Shown here one piece after another: positions 52,975 to 61,905 of a DNA stretch of 62,532 nucleotides. The notes below the pieces were generated by a model that was given only the letters and a program-made list of their open reading frames with translations, made no database searches and was not told the origin of the DNA. Within the stretch, counting starts at the first letter, position 1, and every line of letters starts with the position of its first letter. The position numbers and the translations under genes are program-made. Location: positions 145,732 to 208,263 of the forward strand of contig PANQ01000003.1 in NCBI GenBank assembly GCA_002707685.1, given 5' to 3'. Source of the stretch: Porticoccus sp. GTDB taxonomy: Bacteria > Pseudomonadota > Gammaproteobacteria > Pseudomonadales > Porticoccaceae.

Positions 52975-53415
52975 TTACCAGCTCTTGTAGGGCAGAAATT
53001 TGCCATTCAGTGTCAGCAACACCCGGTCACCTTTGGGATCTTCAATCTTGTCCACTTCCATGGAAAAATCGATGGCGCTCATGATCCCGTCACCGAACTT
53101 TTCCTGAATGACCTCTTTCAGAGTATCGCCGTAGACTCCAACCACCTCATACAGTCGATAGATCAACGGGTCTGTCGGCACCGACTTATCCCAATTTTTT
53201 GTGGGATAGCTCGCCAGCGCAGTGGCAACTTCCGGGCCCAGGCCGAGGTAATCGGCAATGGCTTTCGCCTTTCCCGGTGGCGCACTGTTCATGCCGAGAC
53301 AGGCAGAGGTCAGCCACACCGCCGACATACCCAGGTCATCGGCCATGGTCTCCCAGCTCAAACCTTTGGCCAGCTTGATACTGATAATGGTTTCAGTCAT
53401 CGAGATTTTGTTCAT
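52975..53415 (-). CDS. cynS: cyanase (cyanate hydratase)
   Basis: A 146-residue enzyme that decomposes cyanate with bicarbonate to ammonia and CO2, using a decamer. The ATG at 53415 follows AAGGAG. The N-terminal helical part is [30 protein letters not shown]. The active-site segment holds the conserved Arg, Glu and Ser in [54 protein letters not shown] is the standard C-terminus. It lies directly behind a three-gene ABC transporter, 20 nt from its ATPase gene. Confidence 0.97.
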   Translation of the reverse strand: MNKISMTETIISIKLAKGLSWETMADDLGMSAVWLTSACLGMNSAPPGKAKAIADYLGLGPEVATALASYPTKNWDKSVPTDPLIYRLYEVVGVYGDTLKEVIQEKFGDGIMSAIDFSMEVDKIEDPKGDRVLLTLNGKFLPYKSW

Positions 53416-53435
53416 GGACACTCCTTCACTGTTCG

Positions 53436-54323
53436 TTAGATAGCGGCCTTCAGGGCTGCCGACTGTTCATTTTTTGGATTGATTTCAACGGAGGGATCTA
53501 CCTCCTGTGTGGCCCCGCCAACCTGCCCCGCAGAGCCCGACAATTGCCCGGAACGCTTCACCAGAAAATTCACCAGATAATTGCGGATCTTGTAGTAGGC
53601 AGGATCCTCAATAATATTGGCGCGGTTGCGCGGGCGGGGGATATTGATCCTGACGGATTCGGCCACTCTGGCGTGAGGACCATTGGTCATCAACAGCACC
53701 CTGTCTGCCAGGAGTATGGCCTCGTCGACGTCGTGGGTAATCATGAAAACGGTCTGCTGGGTTTCACTCCATATTTTCAGCAGCTCATCCTGAATGACCC
53801 CCCGGGTCAGTGCATCAAGTGCACCAAACGGTTCATCGAGCAGTAACAGTTTGGGACTGGTGGCAAAGGCGCGGGCAATACTGACGCGCTGACACATGCC
53901 GCCGGACAATTCGGATGGCTTGCGATGAAGCGCCCCCGATAACCCGACCATTTCCAGGAAGTGACTGCTGTGAGCGTCCACTTTGGCTTTATTCCACTTC
54001 GGCCACCTTGCCCTGACCCCAAAACTGACATTCTGGAGAGCCGTTAGCCAGGGCAACAAACTGTAATTCTGAAACACCACCCCGCGATCAAGGCTCGGTC
54101 CGGAAGCCTCCTTGTTGTCCATGATCATGGTGCCTGTGGTGGGGGTCTCCAGCCCCGCCATCACATTTAAAATGGTGGACTTTCCACAGCCTGAGTGGCC
54201 GATAATGCAAACAAATTCCCCTTTGTCGATGCCGATGTTGGCACCTTCAAACACCACCAGATCCTGCTCTTTTGAAGGATAGACTTTAGAAAGCCCTTCG
54301 ATACTGACGAAATGTCGACTCAT
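53436..54323 (-). CDS. cyanate/nitrate-type ABC transporter ATPase
   Basis: A 295-residue ATPase. It has Walker A GHSGCGKST, Q-loop VVFQNYSLLPWL, signature LSGGMCQRVSIARAFA and Walker B LLLLDEPFGALD. NrtD/CynD-like ATPases of this length lack the extra regulatory domain of NrtC. The unusual MC in LSGGMCQR is a minor family variant. The permease gene stops 3 nt upstream. The context favours cyanate. Confidence 0.93.
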   Translation of the reverse strand: MSRHFVSIEGLSKVYPSKEQDLVVFEGANIGIDKGEFVCIIGHSGCGKSTILNVMAGLETPTTGTMIMDNKEASGPSLDRGVVFQNYSLLPWLTALQNVSFGVRARWPKWNKAKVDAHSSHFLEMVGLSGALHRKPSELSGGMCQRVSIARAFATSPKLLLLDEPFGALDALTRGVIQDELLKIWSETQQTVFMITHDVDEAILLADRVLLMTNGPHARVAESVRINIPRPRNRANIIEDPAYYKIRNYLVNFLVKRSGQLSGSAGQVGGATQEVDPSVEINPKNEQSAALKAAI

Positions 54324-54326
54324 GGG

Positions 54327-55154
54327 CTAATCCTCGTATTGCACCAGTTTCGTCACCGCTGCCAGGGTCATGTCCAGCAACATACCGACGATACCAATCA
54401 TCAAAATGGAAAAAATAACACTGTTCAGATCCAGATTATTCCACTCGTTCCAGACGTAATAGCCGATACCGGTTCCACCCACCAGCATCTCGGCGGCGAC
54501 AATGACCAGCCAGGCGATACCAATGGAAATGCGCATTCCGGTGAGAATAGTGGGAGCTGCCGCCGGTAGAATCACCAGAAAAGCCGTTTTCAATGGACTC
54601 AACTCATGGGTACGGGCCACCTTGATCCAGTCGGTGCGAACATTGGCCACACCAAAAGCGGTATTGATCAACATGGGCCAGATGGAACAGATAAAGATCA
54701 CAAAAATGGCTGATCCCTCCGAGTCCCTGATGATGAATAGAGCCAGAGGCATCCAGGCCAGCGGCGAAATGGGACGCAGCACCTGGATAAAAGGATTGAG
54801 CGCCTTGTGCATCAGAGGCGACATACCAATAACAAAACCGAGAGGTATTGCGATCAACGCCGCCGCCAGATAGCCGGTCAGCACCCGATAGAGAGAATAG
54901 GCCAACTGAATGCCGATACCCTTGTCATTGGGACCGGCATCGTAGAAGGGGTCACTCAGCTCATCCCAGGCATGGCTGAAGACCTGGGATGGGGGTGGAA
55001 CGCGGGCCTCCTGATCCGCACCACCCATCATCCGTTCATATTCCGACAACCCCGTACTGGCCGCAGGGACCTGATTCATCGCCTCCCAGATACCGAGCCC
55101 AACCAGTAACAGCAACAGCGAGAGCAGGGTTGCCTTCATATTCAGTGACGCCAT
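54327..55154 (-). CDS. cyanate/nitrate-type ABC transporter permease
   Basis: A 275-residue permease with about six helices, starting at the ATG at 55154, 1 nt past the upstream stop (TGA-C-ATG). The permease loop with Glu-Ala-Ala-like motif (GVANVRTDWIKVARTHELSPLKTAFLVILPAAAPTIL) and GIAWLVIVAAEMLVGGTGIGYYVWNEWNNLD are NrtB/CynB hallmarks. A longer in-frame start would add a foreign N-terminus read from inside the binding-protein gene. Confidence 0.93.
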   Translation of the reverse strand: MASLNMKATLLSLLLLLVGLGIWEAMNQVPAASTGLSEYERMMGGADQEARVPPPSQVFSHAWDELSDPFYDAGPNDKGIGIQLAYSLYRVLTGYLAAALIAIPLGFVIGMSPLMHKALNPFIQVLRPISPLAWMPLALFIIRDSEGSAIFVIFICSIWPMLINTAFGVANVRTDWIKVARTHELSPLKTAFLVILPAAAPTILTGMRISIGIAWLVIVAAEMLVGGTGIGYYVWNEWNNLDLNSVIFSILMIGIVGMLLDMTLAAVTKLVQYED

Positions 55155-55155
55155 G

Positions 55156-56625
55156 TCATACCCTCTTGATGGCAAAGCTGTTGATGTATTCCTCGGGCTC
55201 GTTGTAATCAAACGTCTTGCCCATAATGATGTGTTTCTTGTAGGTGGTCGCCGGTGGTGTGTAACCCAGCTCCTCCATGACCTTGCCGGTTTCCGAGGCA
55301 ACGTAGACCTGTTCGGCGATCTTCTTGTAATCCACATCACCACTGATATAGCCCCAGCGTTTCATCTGGGTGAGAATCCATACCGCCATGGAGTGCCAGG
55401 GGAAGGGATCAAAATCAATGCGGTCGGGAACGTCGTAAATCTTCTCCTCCAACCCATCCACATAGCGACCCGTCAGAACTTGCCTGACCACCACTTCCGG
55501 CTGATTGAGGTAGTTTTTTGGCGAGATGGCCCGGGCGATCTCTTCACGGTTTTCTGCTTTGGCAGAAAAATGGGTGGCACCCACAATGGCTCGAAACAGG
55601 GCTGCGTAGGTATTGGGCATCTCCGTGGCGAACTTCTGGCTACAGGCAAAGGCACAGCAGGGGTGGCCCTCCCAGATATCCTTGGTGAGAATATGCAGAA
55701 AGCCGATCTTTTCGAACACAGCGCGCTGGTTGAACGGATCCGGCGACAGGTAGCCATCGAGGTTACCGGCCCGAAGGTTGGCCACCATTTCCGGCGGTGG
55801 CACGACCCGGATCTGGATATCCTGATCCGGATCCAACCCATGCTCCGCCACGTAATAGCGCAGCAGGAAGTTGTGCATGGAGTAATCAAAGGGCACCCCG
55901 AATTTGAAACCCTTCCACTGTTTCGGATCGCGCTTATCCTTGTGCTTGTTGTGGAGCACAATGGCCTGACCGTTGATGTTTTCCACGGCCGGCATGATGT
56001 AGGGGGTCGCGGTTGATCCCGCCCCCATGGACATGGCCAGCGGCATGGGCGTCAGCATGTGAGAGGCATCGTATTCCCCGTTCAGTGACATATCCCTGGC
56101 CACCGCCCAACCGGCTGTCTTGATCACATCCACGTCTAGGCCATACTTTGCATAGAACCCCATTGGCTGCGCCATGATGATGGGCGTGGCACAGGTAATC
56201 GGCACAAAACCCACCTTCAGTTTGGTTTTCTCCAGTGGCCCCATCGACTCCTTCACCGCCGCTTTCACTTTTTCCAGCGGGATCATGCTACCGAGCACCG
56301 TGGCCAGGGTACCGCCGCCCATCAACCGGATAAAATTTCGACGACTGGTGTCGTTGTGTCCAAAAACACCGCGGACAATGGCACTTTCCACTGCCCGGTC
56401 GAGCAAATCTTCAGAACTGTCAAAAGATAGCCCCCCTGCTTCTGCAGAATGGCTGTGGCCTTCACCCTGTTCAGCCTGTTGCTCCAACAGAACCAGGCGC
56501 TGATCGTCGTCGGCAAGACCACTGGGGTTGGCAGACTCGGCCTGACATAACCGGCAGGAACAATCATTGGTGTGCGTCAGGCTGGTATCGGCATCAAACG
56601 GGTTACCTAAACTTTTCGTCGCCAT
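55156..56625 (-). CDS. CmpA/NrtA-type substrate-binding protein with Tat signal
   Basis: A 489-residue protein. A Cys-rich motif (CSCRLC at 22-27) and a disordered segment precede a twin-arginine signal (TSRRNFIRLMGGGTLATVLGSM, RR at 95-96). The mature part contains KLKVGFVPITCATPIIMAQPMGFYAKYGLDVDVIKTAGWAVARDMSLNGEYDASHML, the oxyanion-binding fold of nitrate/bicarbonate/cyanate ABC proteins. Long pre-Tat extensions with CxC motifs are usual for this proteobacterial branch. First gene of the operon, read from the sigma-54 promoter at 56771-56786. Start chosen at 56625 (GAGGAAATACATC upstream). Confidence 0.93.
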   Translation of the reverse strand: MATKSLGNPFDADTSLTHTNDCSCRLCQAESANPSGLADDDQRLVLLEQQAEQGEGHSHSAEAGGLSFDSSEDLLDRAVESAIVRGVFGHNDTSRRNFIRLMGGGTLATVLGSMIPLEKVKAAVKESMGPLEKTKLKVGFVPITCATPIIMAQPMGFYAKYGLDVDVIKTAGWAVARDMSLNGEYDASHMLTPMPLAMSMGAGSTATPYIMPAVENINGQAIVLHNKHKDKRDPKQWKGFKFGVPFDYSMHNFLLRYYVAEHGLDPDQDIQIRVVPPPEMVANLRAGNLDGYLSPDPFNQRAVFEKIGFLHILTKDIWEGHPCCAFACSQKFATEMPNTYAALFRAIVGATHFSAKAENREEIARAISPKNYLNQPEVVVRQVLTGRYVDGLEEKIYDVPDRIDFDPFPWHSMAVWILTQMKRWGYISGDVDYKKIAEQVYVASETGKVMEELGYTPPATTYKKHIIMGKTFDYNEPEEYINSFAIKRV

Positions 56626-56770
56626 GATGTATTTCCTCTTCGCTTTGTAGCTAACGCTGTGGCAGCGCACTGTGCTGGTGCGCCGAATCCTGAGAACCGC
56701 TCGTGGACGGGCAGCGGTGTTCTATCAAATCCTGCTTGTTCGCATTGATAGCAACTGCTGCTACTACATC

Positions 56771-56786
56771 GCAACTTTGGTGCCAA
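56771..56786 (-). promoter_or_regulatory. sigma-54 promoter of the cyanate operon
   Basis: Minus strand TTGGCACCAAAGTTGC matches TGGCAC-N5-TTGC exactly, with the invariant GG and GC spaced by ten bases. Transcription would start near 56759, about 134 nt before the first gene. Such promoters need an AAA+ activator, and one is encoded divergently next door. Confidence 0.92.
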
Positions 56787-56855
56787 CCGTGCTGATAACT
56801 ATCAATTGTCTGATTTAAAAAGAAAAACAACTGATAACAAGCCGTCATAGCAGAC

Positions 56856-56906
56856 ACGAAAAGTCGTAGTTCACGAAAAGTCGTAGACAAAAAAACGATT
56901 TTTCGT
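56856..56906. promoter_or_regulatory. three ACGA-N4-TCGT activator sites
   Basis: Three palindromes stand at 56856-56867, 56873-56884 (both ACGA-AAAG-TCGT) and 56895-56906 (ACGA-TTTT-TCGT). They lie 70-135 nt upstream of the sigma-54 promoter, the usual distance for enhancer sites. They are also just before the activator gene, so it may control itself. A weaker TGGCCCG-AAAT-TTGT resembling sigma-54 lies at 56913-56927 on the plus strand. Confidence 0.8.
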
Positions 56907-56967
56907 CGTTATTGGCCCGAAATTTGTTAGCTGTATTGATATCCCCCAGGACTTAACGGTAGGCCCT

Positions 56968-58851
56968 ATGCAGGACGAACGGTTTTTCTACTACTCCGCC
57001 ACCGCACAGCTGGTGATCGACCCGATTGAGGATCGGGTTCTGTTCGTTAACCAGGAGGCCTGCCGACTCTTGCACAGGGATGTCATTGAAATTCAGTCTG
57101 GCCGGGCCAGTCATCTGTTCGCACCCAACCTGCCGGCGTTGATCCTGTTCACCCAGGAACTGATCGAGAAGGGGCGGGGCTGGTGTGACCACCTGCTGGT
57201 GCAATCGGCCATCGGGGAAATCCGCATGGAGGTCAATGGTCGCTGCTCTGATTCTGGCGGCCAACCTCAGCTCTTCCTCGGTTTGCAAAGGACCGATGAC
57301 CTGGAACTGTTGCGTGAGCGCTCCAGTGCCGAGCGACACTACCTGTCAGGTATTGGCCACTGGAACAGGGTGTCCCAGGTTTTCCAGGAGTTTGAGCGGG
57401 AAAACCAGTTGCTGCTGGATGCCGCCGGTGACGGGATCTATGGGGTGGAGGCCAATGGTATTACCACGTTCGTCAATCCTGCGGCGGAGCGGATTCTCGG
57501 CTACCGGGCGGAGGAACTGGCCGGCAGGAATATGCACAACATGGTGCACCACTCCCACGCGGATCACTCGCATTTCAATATGCAGGAATGTCCCATCTTT
57601 GAAGCATTCCGGGACGGCACGGTTCACCGGGTAGAAGACGACACGTTCTGGACGAAATCCGGCAAACCCATCGACGTGGAATACACCAGCACACCGGTCA
57701 GGGACAACGGCTTTATTGTCGGCGCGGTGGTGATCTTTCGCGATATATCCCAGAAAAAAACCGACCGCAAACGGCTCCTGGAAGCACTGGCAGAAGTCGA
57801 GAAACTGAAAAACCAACTGGAACTGGAAAACGCCTATTTGCAGGAAGAAATCAACTCTGAATTCAATCATCACCAGATCATTGGTAAAAGTGGTGCTGTA
57901 CAACATATCCTGCAAAAAATTGAACTGGTGGCGCCGACAGACTCTACAGTGCTTATCAGTGGAGAGTCCGGCACCGGGAAGGAGCTGATTGCCAGGGCGA
58001 TCCACGAAATGAGTCACCGCTCCAATCGCTCACTGATCCGGGTCAACTGTGCAGCCATTCCGGCAGACCTTTTCGAAAGCGAATTCTTCGGTCACACCAG
58101 GGGGGCCTTCACCGGCGCCACCAATGATCGACCCGGTCGCTTTGAACTGGCTAACGCCGGCACACTTTTCCTCGATGAGGTCGGTGAAATCCCCCTGCAC
58201 CTCCAGGGCAAGTTACTGCGGGTGTTACAGGAACAGCAGTTTGAGCGGGTGGGCGAATCGAAAACCCGCCGCGTGGATGTTCGTATCATCACCGCCACCA
58301 ACCGCAACCTCAAGGAACAGGTGCAGCGGGGACAATTTCGTGAAGACCTGTATTTCCGCCTCAATGTTTTCCCAATTGAATCGGTACCATTGCGAGAGAG
58401 GAGCGAAGATATCCCCCTACTGACCCAGCATTTTTTGAAAAAAAGCTGCACCAGAATCAACAAGCAGGGCCTGAAAATCTCACTCAGTGAGCTGGAAAAA
58501 CTGAAGGATTACCACTGGCCGGGAAATATCCGCGAACTGGAAAACGTAATTGAACGCCAGGTCATACTCGCCCAGGGATCAACGCTGAGATTCAGCGAGC
58601 TGCTGGCCAAAGATCAACAAAACATTGCCCGGGTTGGCGAGGAACCGGACAGTAGTGTTCTGACGGCTTCTGACCTTAAACAACAGGAACGCCGCAATCT
58701 GCTGATGGCACTGGAAAAATGCCACGGCAAGGTATTTGGCCATAACGGGGCGGCCCAGCTGTTGGGCATCAAACCCACCACACTGGCATCAAGGATCAAG
58801 AAATATCAAATTGATACCAGGCTTTTTAAACAGAGCTCAGCCAAACATTAA
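56968..58851 (+). CDS. sigma-54-dependent activator: PAS-AAA+-Fis
   Basis: A 627-residue enhancer-binding protein. The N-terminal half has two PAS-like regions (about 5-110 and 140-260; LDAAGDGIYGVEANGITTFVNPAAERILGYRAEELAG). A coiled coil at about 265-300 follows. The AAA+ domain (about 308-545) has Walker A GESGTGKELIARAIH, the sigma-54 loop GAFTGAT and Walker B GTLFLDEVGEIP. The C-terminus is a Fis-type helix-turn-helix (KVFGHNGAAQLLGIKPTTLASRIKKYQI). It is divergent from the cyanate operon and presumably its activator. The PAS signal is unknown. Confidence 0.95.
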   Translation: MQDERFFYYSATAQLVIDPIEDRVLFVNQEACRLLHRDVIEIQSGRASHLFAPNLPALILFTQELIEKGRGWCDHLLVQSAIGEIRMEVNGRCSDSGGQPQLFLGLQRTDDLELLRERSSAERHYLSGIGHWNRVSQVFQEFERENQLLLDAAGDGIYGVEANGITTFVNPAAERILGYRAEELAGRNMHNMVHHSHADHSHFNMQECPIFEAFRDGTVHRVEDDTFWTKSGKPIDVEYTSTPVRDNGFIVGAVVIFRDISQKKTDRKRLLEALAEVEKLKNQLELENAYLQEEINSEFNHHQIIGKSGAVQHILQKIELVAPTDSTVLISGESGTGKELIARAIHEMSHRSNRSLIRVNCAAIPADLFESEFFGHTRGAFTGATNDRPGRFELANAGTLFLDEVGEIPLHLQGKLLRVLQEQQFERVGESKTRRVDVRIITATNRNLKEQVQRGQFREDLYFRLNVFPIESVPLRERSEDIPLLTQHFLKKSCTRINKQGLKISLSELEKLKDYHWPGNIRELENVIERQVILAQGSTLRFSELLAKDQQNIARVGEEPDSSVLTASDLKQQERRNLLMALEKCHGKVFGHNGAAQLLGIKPTTLASRIKKYQIDTRLFKQSSAKH

Positions 58852-59080
58852 CGTCGGTTTTACAGGCTTTCTTCCCACAGGGTCCGTACTGTTAAAACTC
58901 CTTACCGGGACCCTCCCCTACATTGTGTACTGACCGGTTATACGCGAAACGCGGCCCGGAGATTCTTACCCCACCGACGCTACAGGAATATGCCATGCAC
59001 TCGCTTGAACAGCACAACAAAATCAATAACCATAGGAACGCCTGATATTCACAAGCTGGGCAATGAGAGAAGGAACCATA

Positions 59081-60259
59081 ATGAATAATCGATTGAAAGA
59101 AGCGGCGGACAGTGTATTGACGAATACGGTCGCAGAGTCCGGTGGTGCACCAGGCGTTGTGGCCATGGTCACGGACAGGCGGGCCAATATCTATGAGGGG
59201 ACTGCAGGGTTGAGAGAGATGGGCAAAACTGAGCCCATCGCCACCGATTCCGTGTTCGCCATTTTTTCCTGTACCAAGGCCCTGACCGGCACAGCCTTGA
59301 TGCAGCTGGTTGAAGAAGGTCTGGTAACTCTGGATGATCCCGCCAGGGACTATGTGCCCGACATTGCAGAGATCCAGGTACTCGATGGTTTTGACAGCAA
59401 CGGCCAGCCGAAGTTGAGGCCGCCGAAATCAGATATCACAATCAATCAACTGATGCTGCATACCGCCGGTTTTGGTTACGAGTTTTTCAGCCACGATGAC
59501 CTGGCGTTTCGTACCGCAAGGGAAACAGCTTCGGTGGTATCCAGCACCTATGACGGCATCAAATCCGTACTGCTGCACGACCCGGGAGAACGCTGGATGT
59601 ATGGCGTCAACCTCGATTGGGTGGGCAAGATTGTCGAAGCAGTGCGAGGCAAGCGCCTGGGCCAGGTCATGCAGGAACGCATCTTTAACCCACTGGGCAT
59701 GACAGACAGCGCCTTCACCTTGACCCCCGCTATGCGATCACGACTGGCCAGCCTGCACACCCGCGCCGAAGATGGCCAGCTGGCGCCCTGGGATCTGGTT
59801 CTCCCACAACCGCCGGAAATGGATATGGGAGGGCACGGACTGTACGGCACCGTACCGGATTACCTGAAATTTATCCGGATGATACTCAATGATGGCGAGG
59901 GGCCAGATGGCCGTGTACTGAACAAAGAAACCGTAGAAAAGATGTCCAGAAATGGGCTGGCGGGTTTACAGAGTGGCGGCTGGACAACCTCGATACCGGC
60001 GCTTTCCAACAGTGGCGAGTTCTTTCCGGGGCTGAAAAAATCCTGGGGTTATACCTTCCAGATCAACGATGAACCAACGCCCTCTGGCCGGCCCGCCGGG
60101 CAAATAATGTGGGCGGGACTGGCGAATCTGTTCTACTGGATTGACCGACAGAACGGGATCGGAGGCATGTGGGCCTCACAAATATTACCGTTTAAGGATA
60201 TTTCCTCCTATCCCGGTTTTGTTGACTTCGAATCGTCTGTTTACCGCTACCTGAAATAA
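59081..60259 (+). CDS. class C beta-lactamase-fold serine hydrolase
   Basis: A 392-residue protein starting at the ATG at 59081 (AGAAGGAACC upstream). The active-site Ser-x-x-Lys is FSCTKALTGTALMQLVEEG, Tyr-x-Asn is YGVNLDWVGKIVEAV, and the third box is in the HGLYGT region. No signal peptide, so unlike secreted AmpC it is probably cytoplasmic; esterases of the EstB/family VIII type fit. It shares a bidirectional terminator with rhlE. Confidence 0.9.
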   Translation: MNNRLKEAADSVLTNTVAESGGAPGVVAMVTDRRANIYEGTAGLREMGKTEPIATDSVFAIFSCTKALTGTALMQLVEEGLVTLDDPARDYVPDIAEIQVLDGFDSNGQPKLRPPKSDITINQLMLHTAGFGYEFFSHDDLAFRTARETASVVSSTYDGIKSVLLHDPGERWMYGVNLDWVGKIVEAVRGKRLGQVMQERIFNPLGMTDSAFTLTPAMRSRLASLHTRAEDGQLAPWDLVLPQPPEMDMGGHGLYGTVPDYLKFIRMILNDGEGPDGRVLNKETVEKMSRNGLAGLQSGGWTTSIPALSNSGEFFPGLKKSWGYTFQINDEPTPSGRPAGQIMWAGLANLFYWIDRQNGIGGMWASQILPFKDISSYPGFVDFESSVYRYLK

Positions 60260-60261
60260 AA

Positions 60262-60293
60262 AAACCGCACCCGATATTCTCGGGTGCGGTTTT
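60262..60293. terminator. bidirectional terminator between the serine hydrolase and rhlE
   Basis: A perfect 13-bp stem (AAACCGCACCCGA with its complement) around TATTC has T-runs on both sides, the longer one on the minus strand. It serves the convergent genes on both strands. Confidence 0.93.
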
Positions 60294-60307
60294 ATGGACC
60301 TGCTTGT

Positions 60308-61654
60308 CTAGCGTGAGGCAGCGCGTCTCGGTCGCGGCGCACCCTGGCTCGGTTTTGCCCCAGCCGATCTACGACGATCACCTGAGGCATTGCCACCATT
60401 GCGATTGCCAGTGCTGCGAGCATGTTGGGGTTTACCCGGTCGACGTGCTGTAGCACCGGGACGGCCACCACCTCCACTACGGCGACCATTCTGGATAGGC
60501 TCCGGACGAATGGAGAGATCCGGCTCAAAACCTTTGATATTTCCCCTGGGAACCTCGCGTTTAAGCACTCGCTCAATATCGCGCAGCAACTTGTGCTCGT
60601 CCACACAGACCAGCGAAACGGCCTCGCCTTCATTACCGGCGCGTCCAGTACGACCGATACGATGCACATAATCCTCCGGCACATTGGGCAATTCGAAATT
60701 TACCACATGCGGCAACTGATCGATATCCAGTCCACGGGCCGCAATATCCGTCGCCACCAGCACCCGCACCGTGCCCTTTTTGAAATCCGCCAGAGCTTTC
60801 GTCCGAGCACCCTGACTTTTGTTGCCATGAATCGCTGCCGCCCGCAGACCATCCTCAGTCAATTGATCAGCGAGCCGGTTGGCACCGTGTTTGGTCCGGG
60901 TAAAGACCAGCACCTGCTGCCAGTTGCCGTCACCAATCAGGTAAGACAGCAGCTCGCGTTTACGGCCCTTGTCCACCAGATGAACGGTCTGGGCCACCTG
61001 TTCAGAAGCTGTATTGCGGCGAGCCACCTCGATCAGCACGGGCGCATTGAGCAAACCGTCAGCCAAGCGTTTAATCTCATCGGAAAAAGTAGCGGAAAAC
61101 AACAGATTCTGACGCTGCTTTGGCAATAGGGCCAGAACCTTGCGGATATCATGGATAAAGCCCATGTCCAGCATGCGATCCGCTTCGTCCAGTACCAGGA
61201 TTTCCACCTGTGACAGATCGAGAGTGCGCTGATTCACGTGATCCAGTAACCGGCCCGGGGTAGCAATCAGAATATCCACACCCCTGCGCAACATTGAAAT
61301 CTGTGGGTTGATATTGACGCCGCCAAAAATTACACCGGATTTCAGCGGCAGATGCTTACCGTAGGTGACAACACTCTCCGCTACCTGCGCAGCCAACTCC
61401 CGGGTGGGTGTTAATACCAGAGCGCGAACGGGGCGACGGTTGTTATCGGTGGGTTTATTACTGCTGAGGCGATGCAGCAGTGGCAGGGTAAAGCCAGCTG
61501 TTTTGCCGGTGCCGGTTTGAGCGCCCGCCAGGACATCAAGACCCTGGAGAATAATAGGGATGGCTTTCGCCTGAATGGGGGTGGGGTTGCTGTAGCCCTG
61601 ATCAGACACAGCACGAAGCAATTCGGCCGAAAGGCCGAGGTCATTAAATGACAT
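60308..61654 (-). CDS. rhlE: DEAD-box RNA helicase RhlE
   Basis: A 448-residue ATP-dependent RNA helicase. In order: Q motif [13 protein letters not shown], Walker [22 protein letters not shown] (DEAD), [18 protein letters not shown] and [10 protein letters not shown]. The C-terminus from about 385 is a basic, Gly/Arg-rich, disordered tail ([20 protein letters not shown]) typical of RhlE. It is implicated in ribosome assembly and cold adaptation in relatives. Convergent with the serine hydrolase. Confidence 0.95.
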   Translation of the reverse strand: MSFNDLGLSAELLRAVSDQGYSNPTPIQAKAIPIILQGLDVLAGAQTGTGKTAGFTLPLLHRLSSNKPTDNNRRPVRALVLTPTRELAAQVAESVVTYGKHLPLKSGVIFGGVNINPQISMLRRGVDILIATPGRLLDHVNQRTLDLSQVEILVLDEADRMLDMGFIHDIRKVLALLPKQRQNLLFSATFSDEIKRLADGLLNAPVLIEVARRNTASEQVAQTVHLVDKGRKRELLSYLIGDGNWQQVLVFTRTKHGANRLADQLTEDGLRAAAIHGNKSQGARTKALADFKKGTVRVLVATDIAARGLDIDQLPHVVNFELPNVPEDYVHRIGRTGRAGNEGEAVSLVCVDEHKLLRDIERVLKREVPRGNIKGFEPDLSIRPEPIQNGRRSGGGGRPGATARRPGKPQHARSTGNRNGGNASGDRRRSAGAKPSQGAPRPRRAASR

Positions 61655-61905
61655 ATAGATTTTAACTCCGGAACCGGCCTAGCCATGCATAGAGCACAGT
61701 AACGGTCTTAGGCTGGCAACAATTAATTAAGGGGGGTGTCAGGGAAAAACCGAAAGGAAAGTACCGAGGACACAACAGGTACCGACCGATGGATACCATG
61801 CGGGGGGCACTATAACAGCACCCCCCAGACAAGTCGATCAACTTATTTAAATAATCGTTCTTACAGCACGATTATCCTCTCGACAGGACAGACCGCACCG
61901 GCGGC

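Noticed and set aside
33314..53415. Functional pairing of the carbonic anhydrase with cyanase
   Set aside because: The enzyme here is a periplasmic alpha type about 19 kb away, unlike the cytoplasmic CynT that supplies bicarbonate to cyanase.
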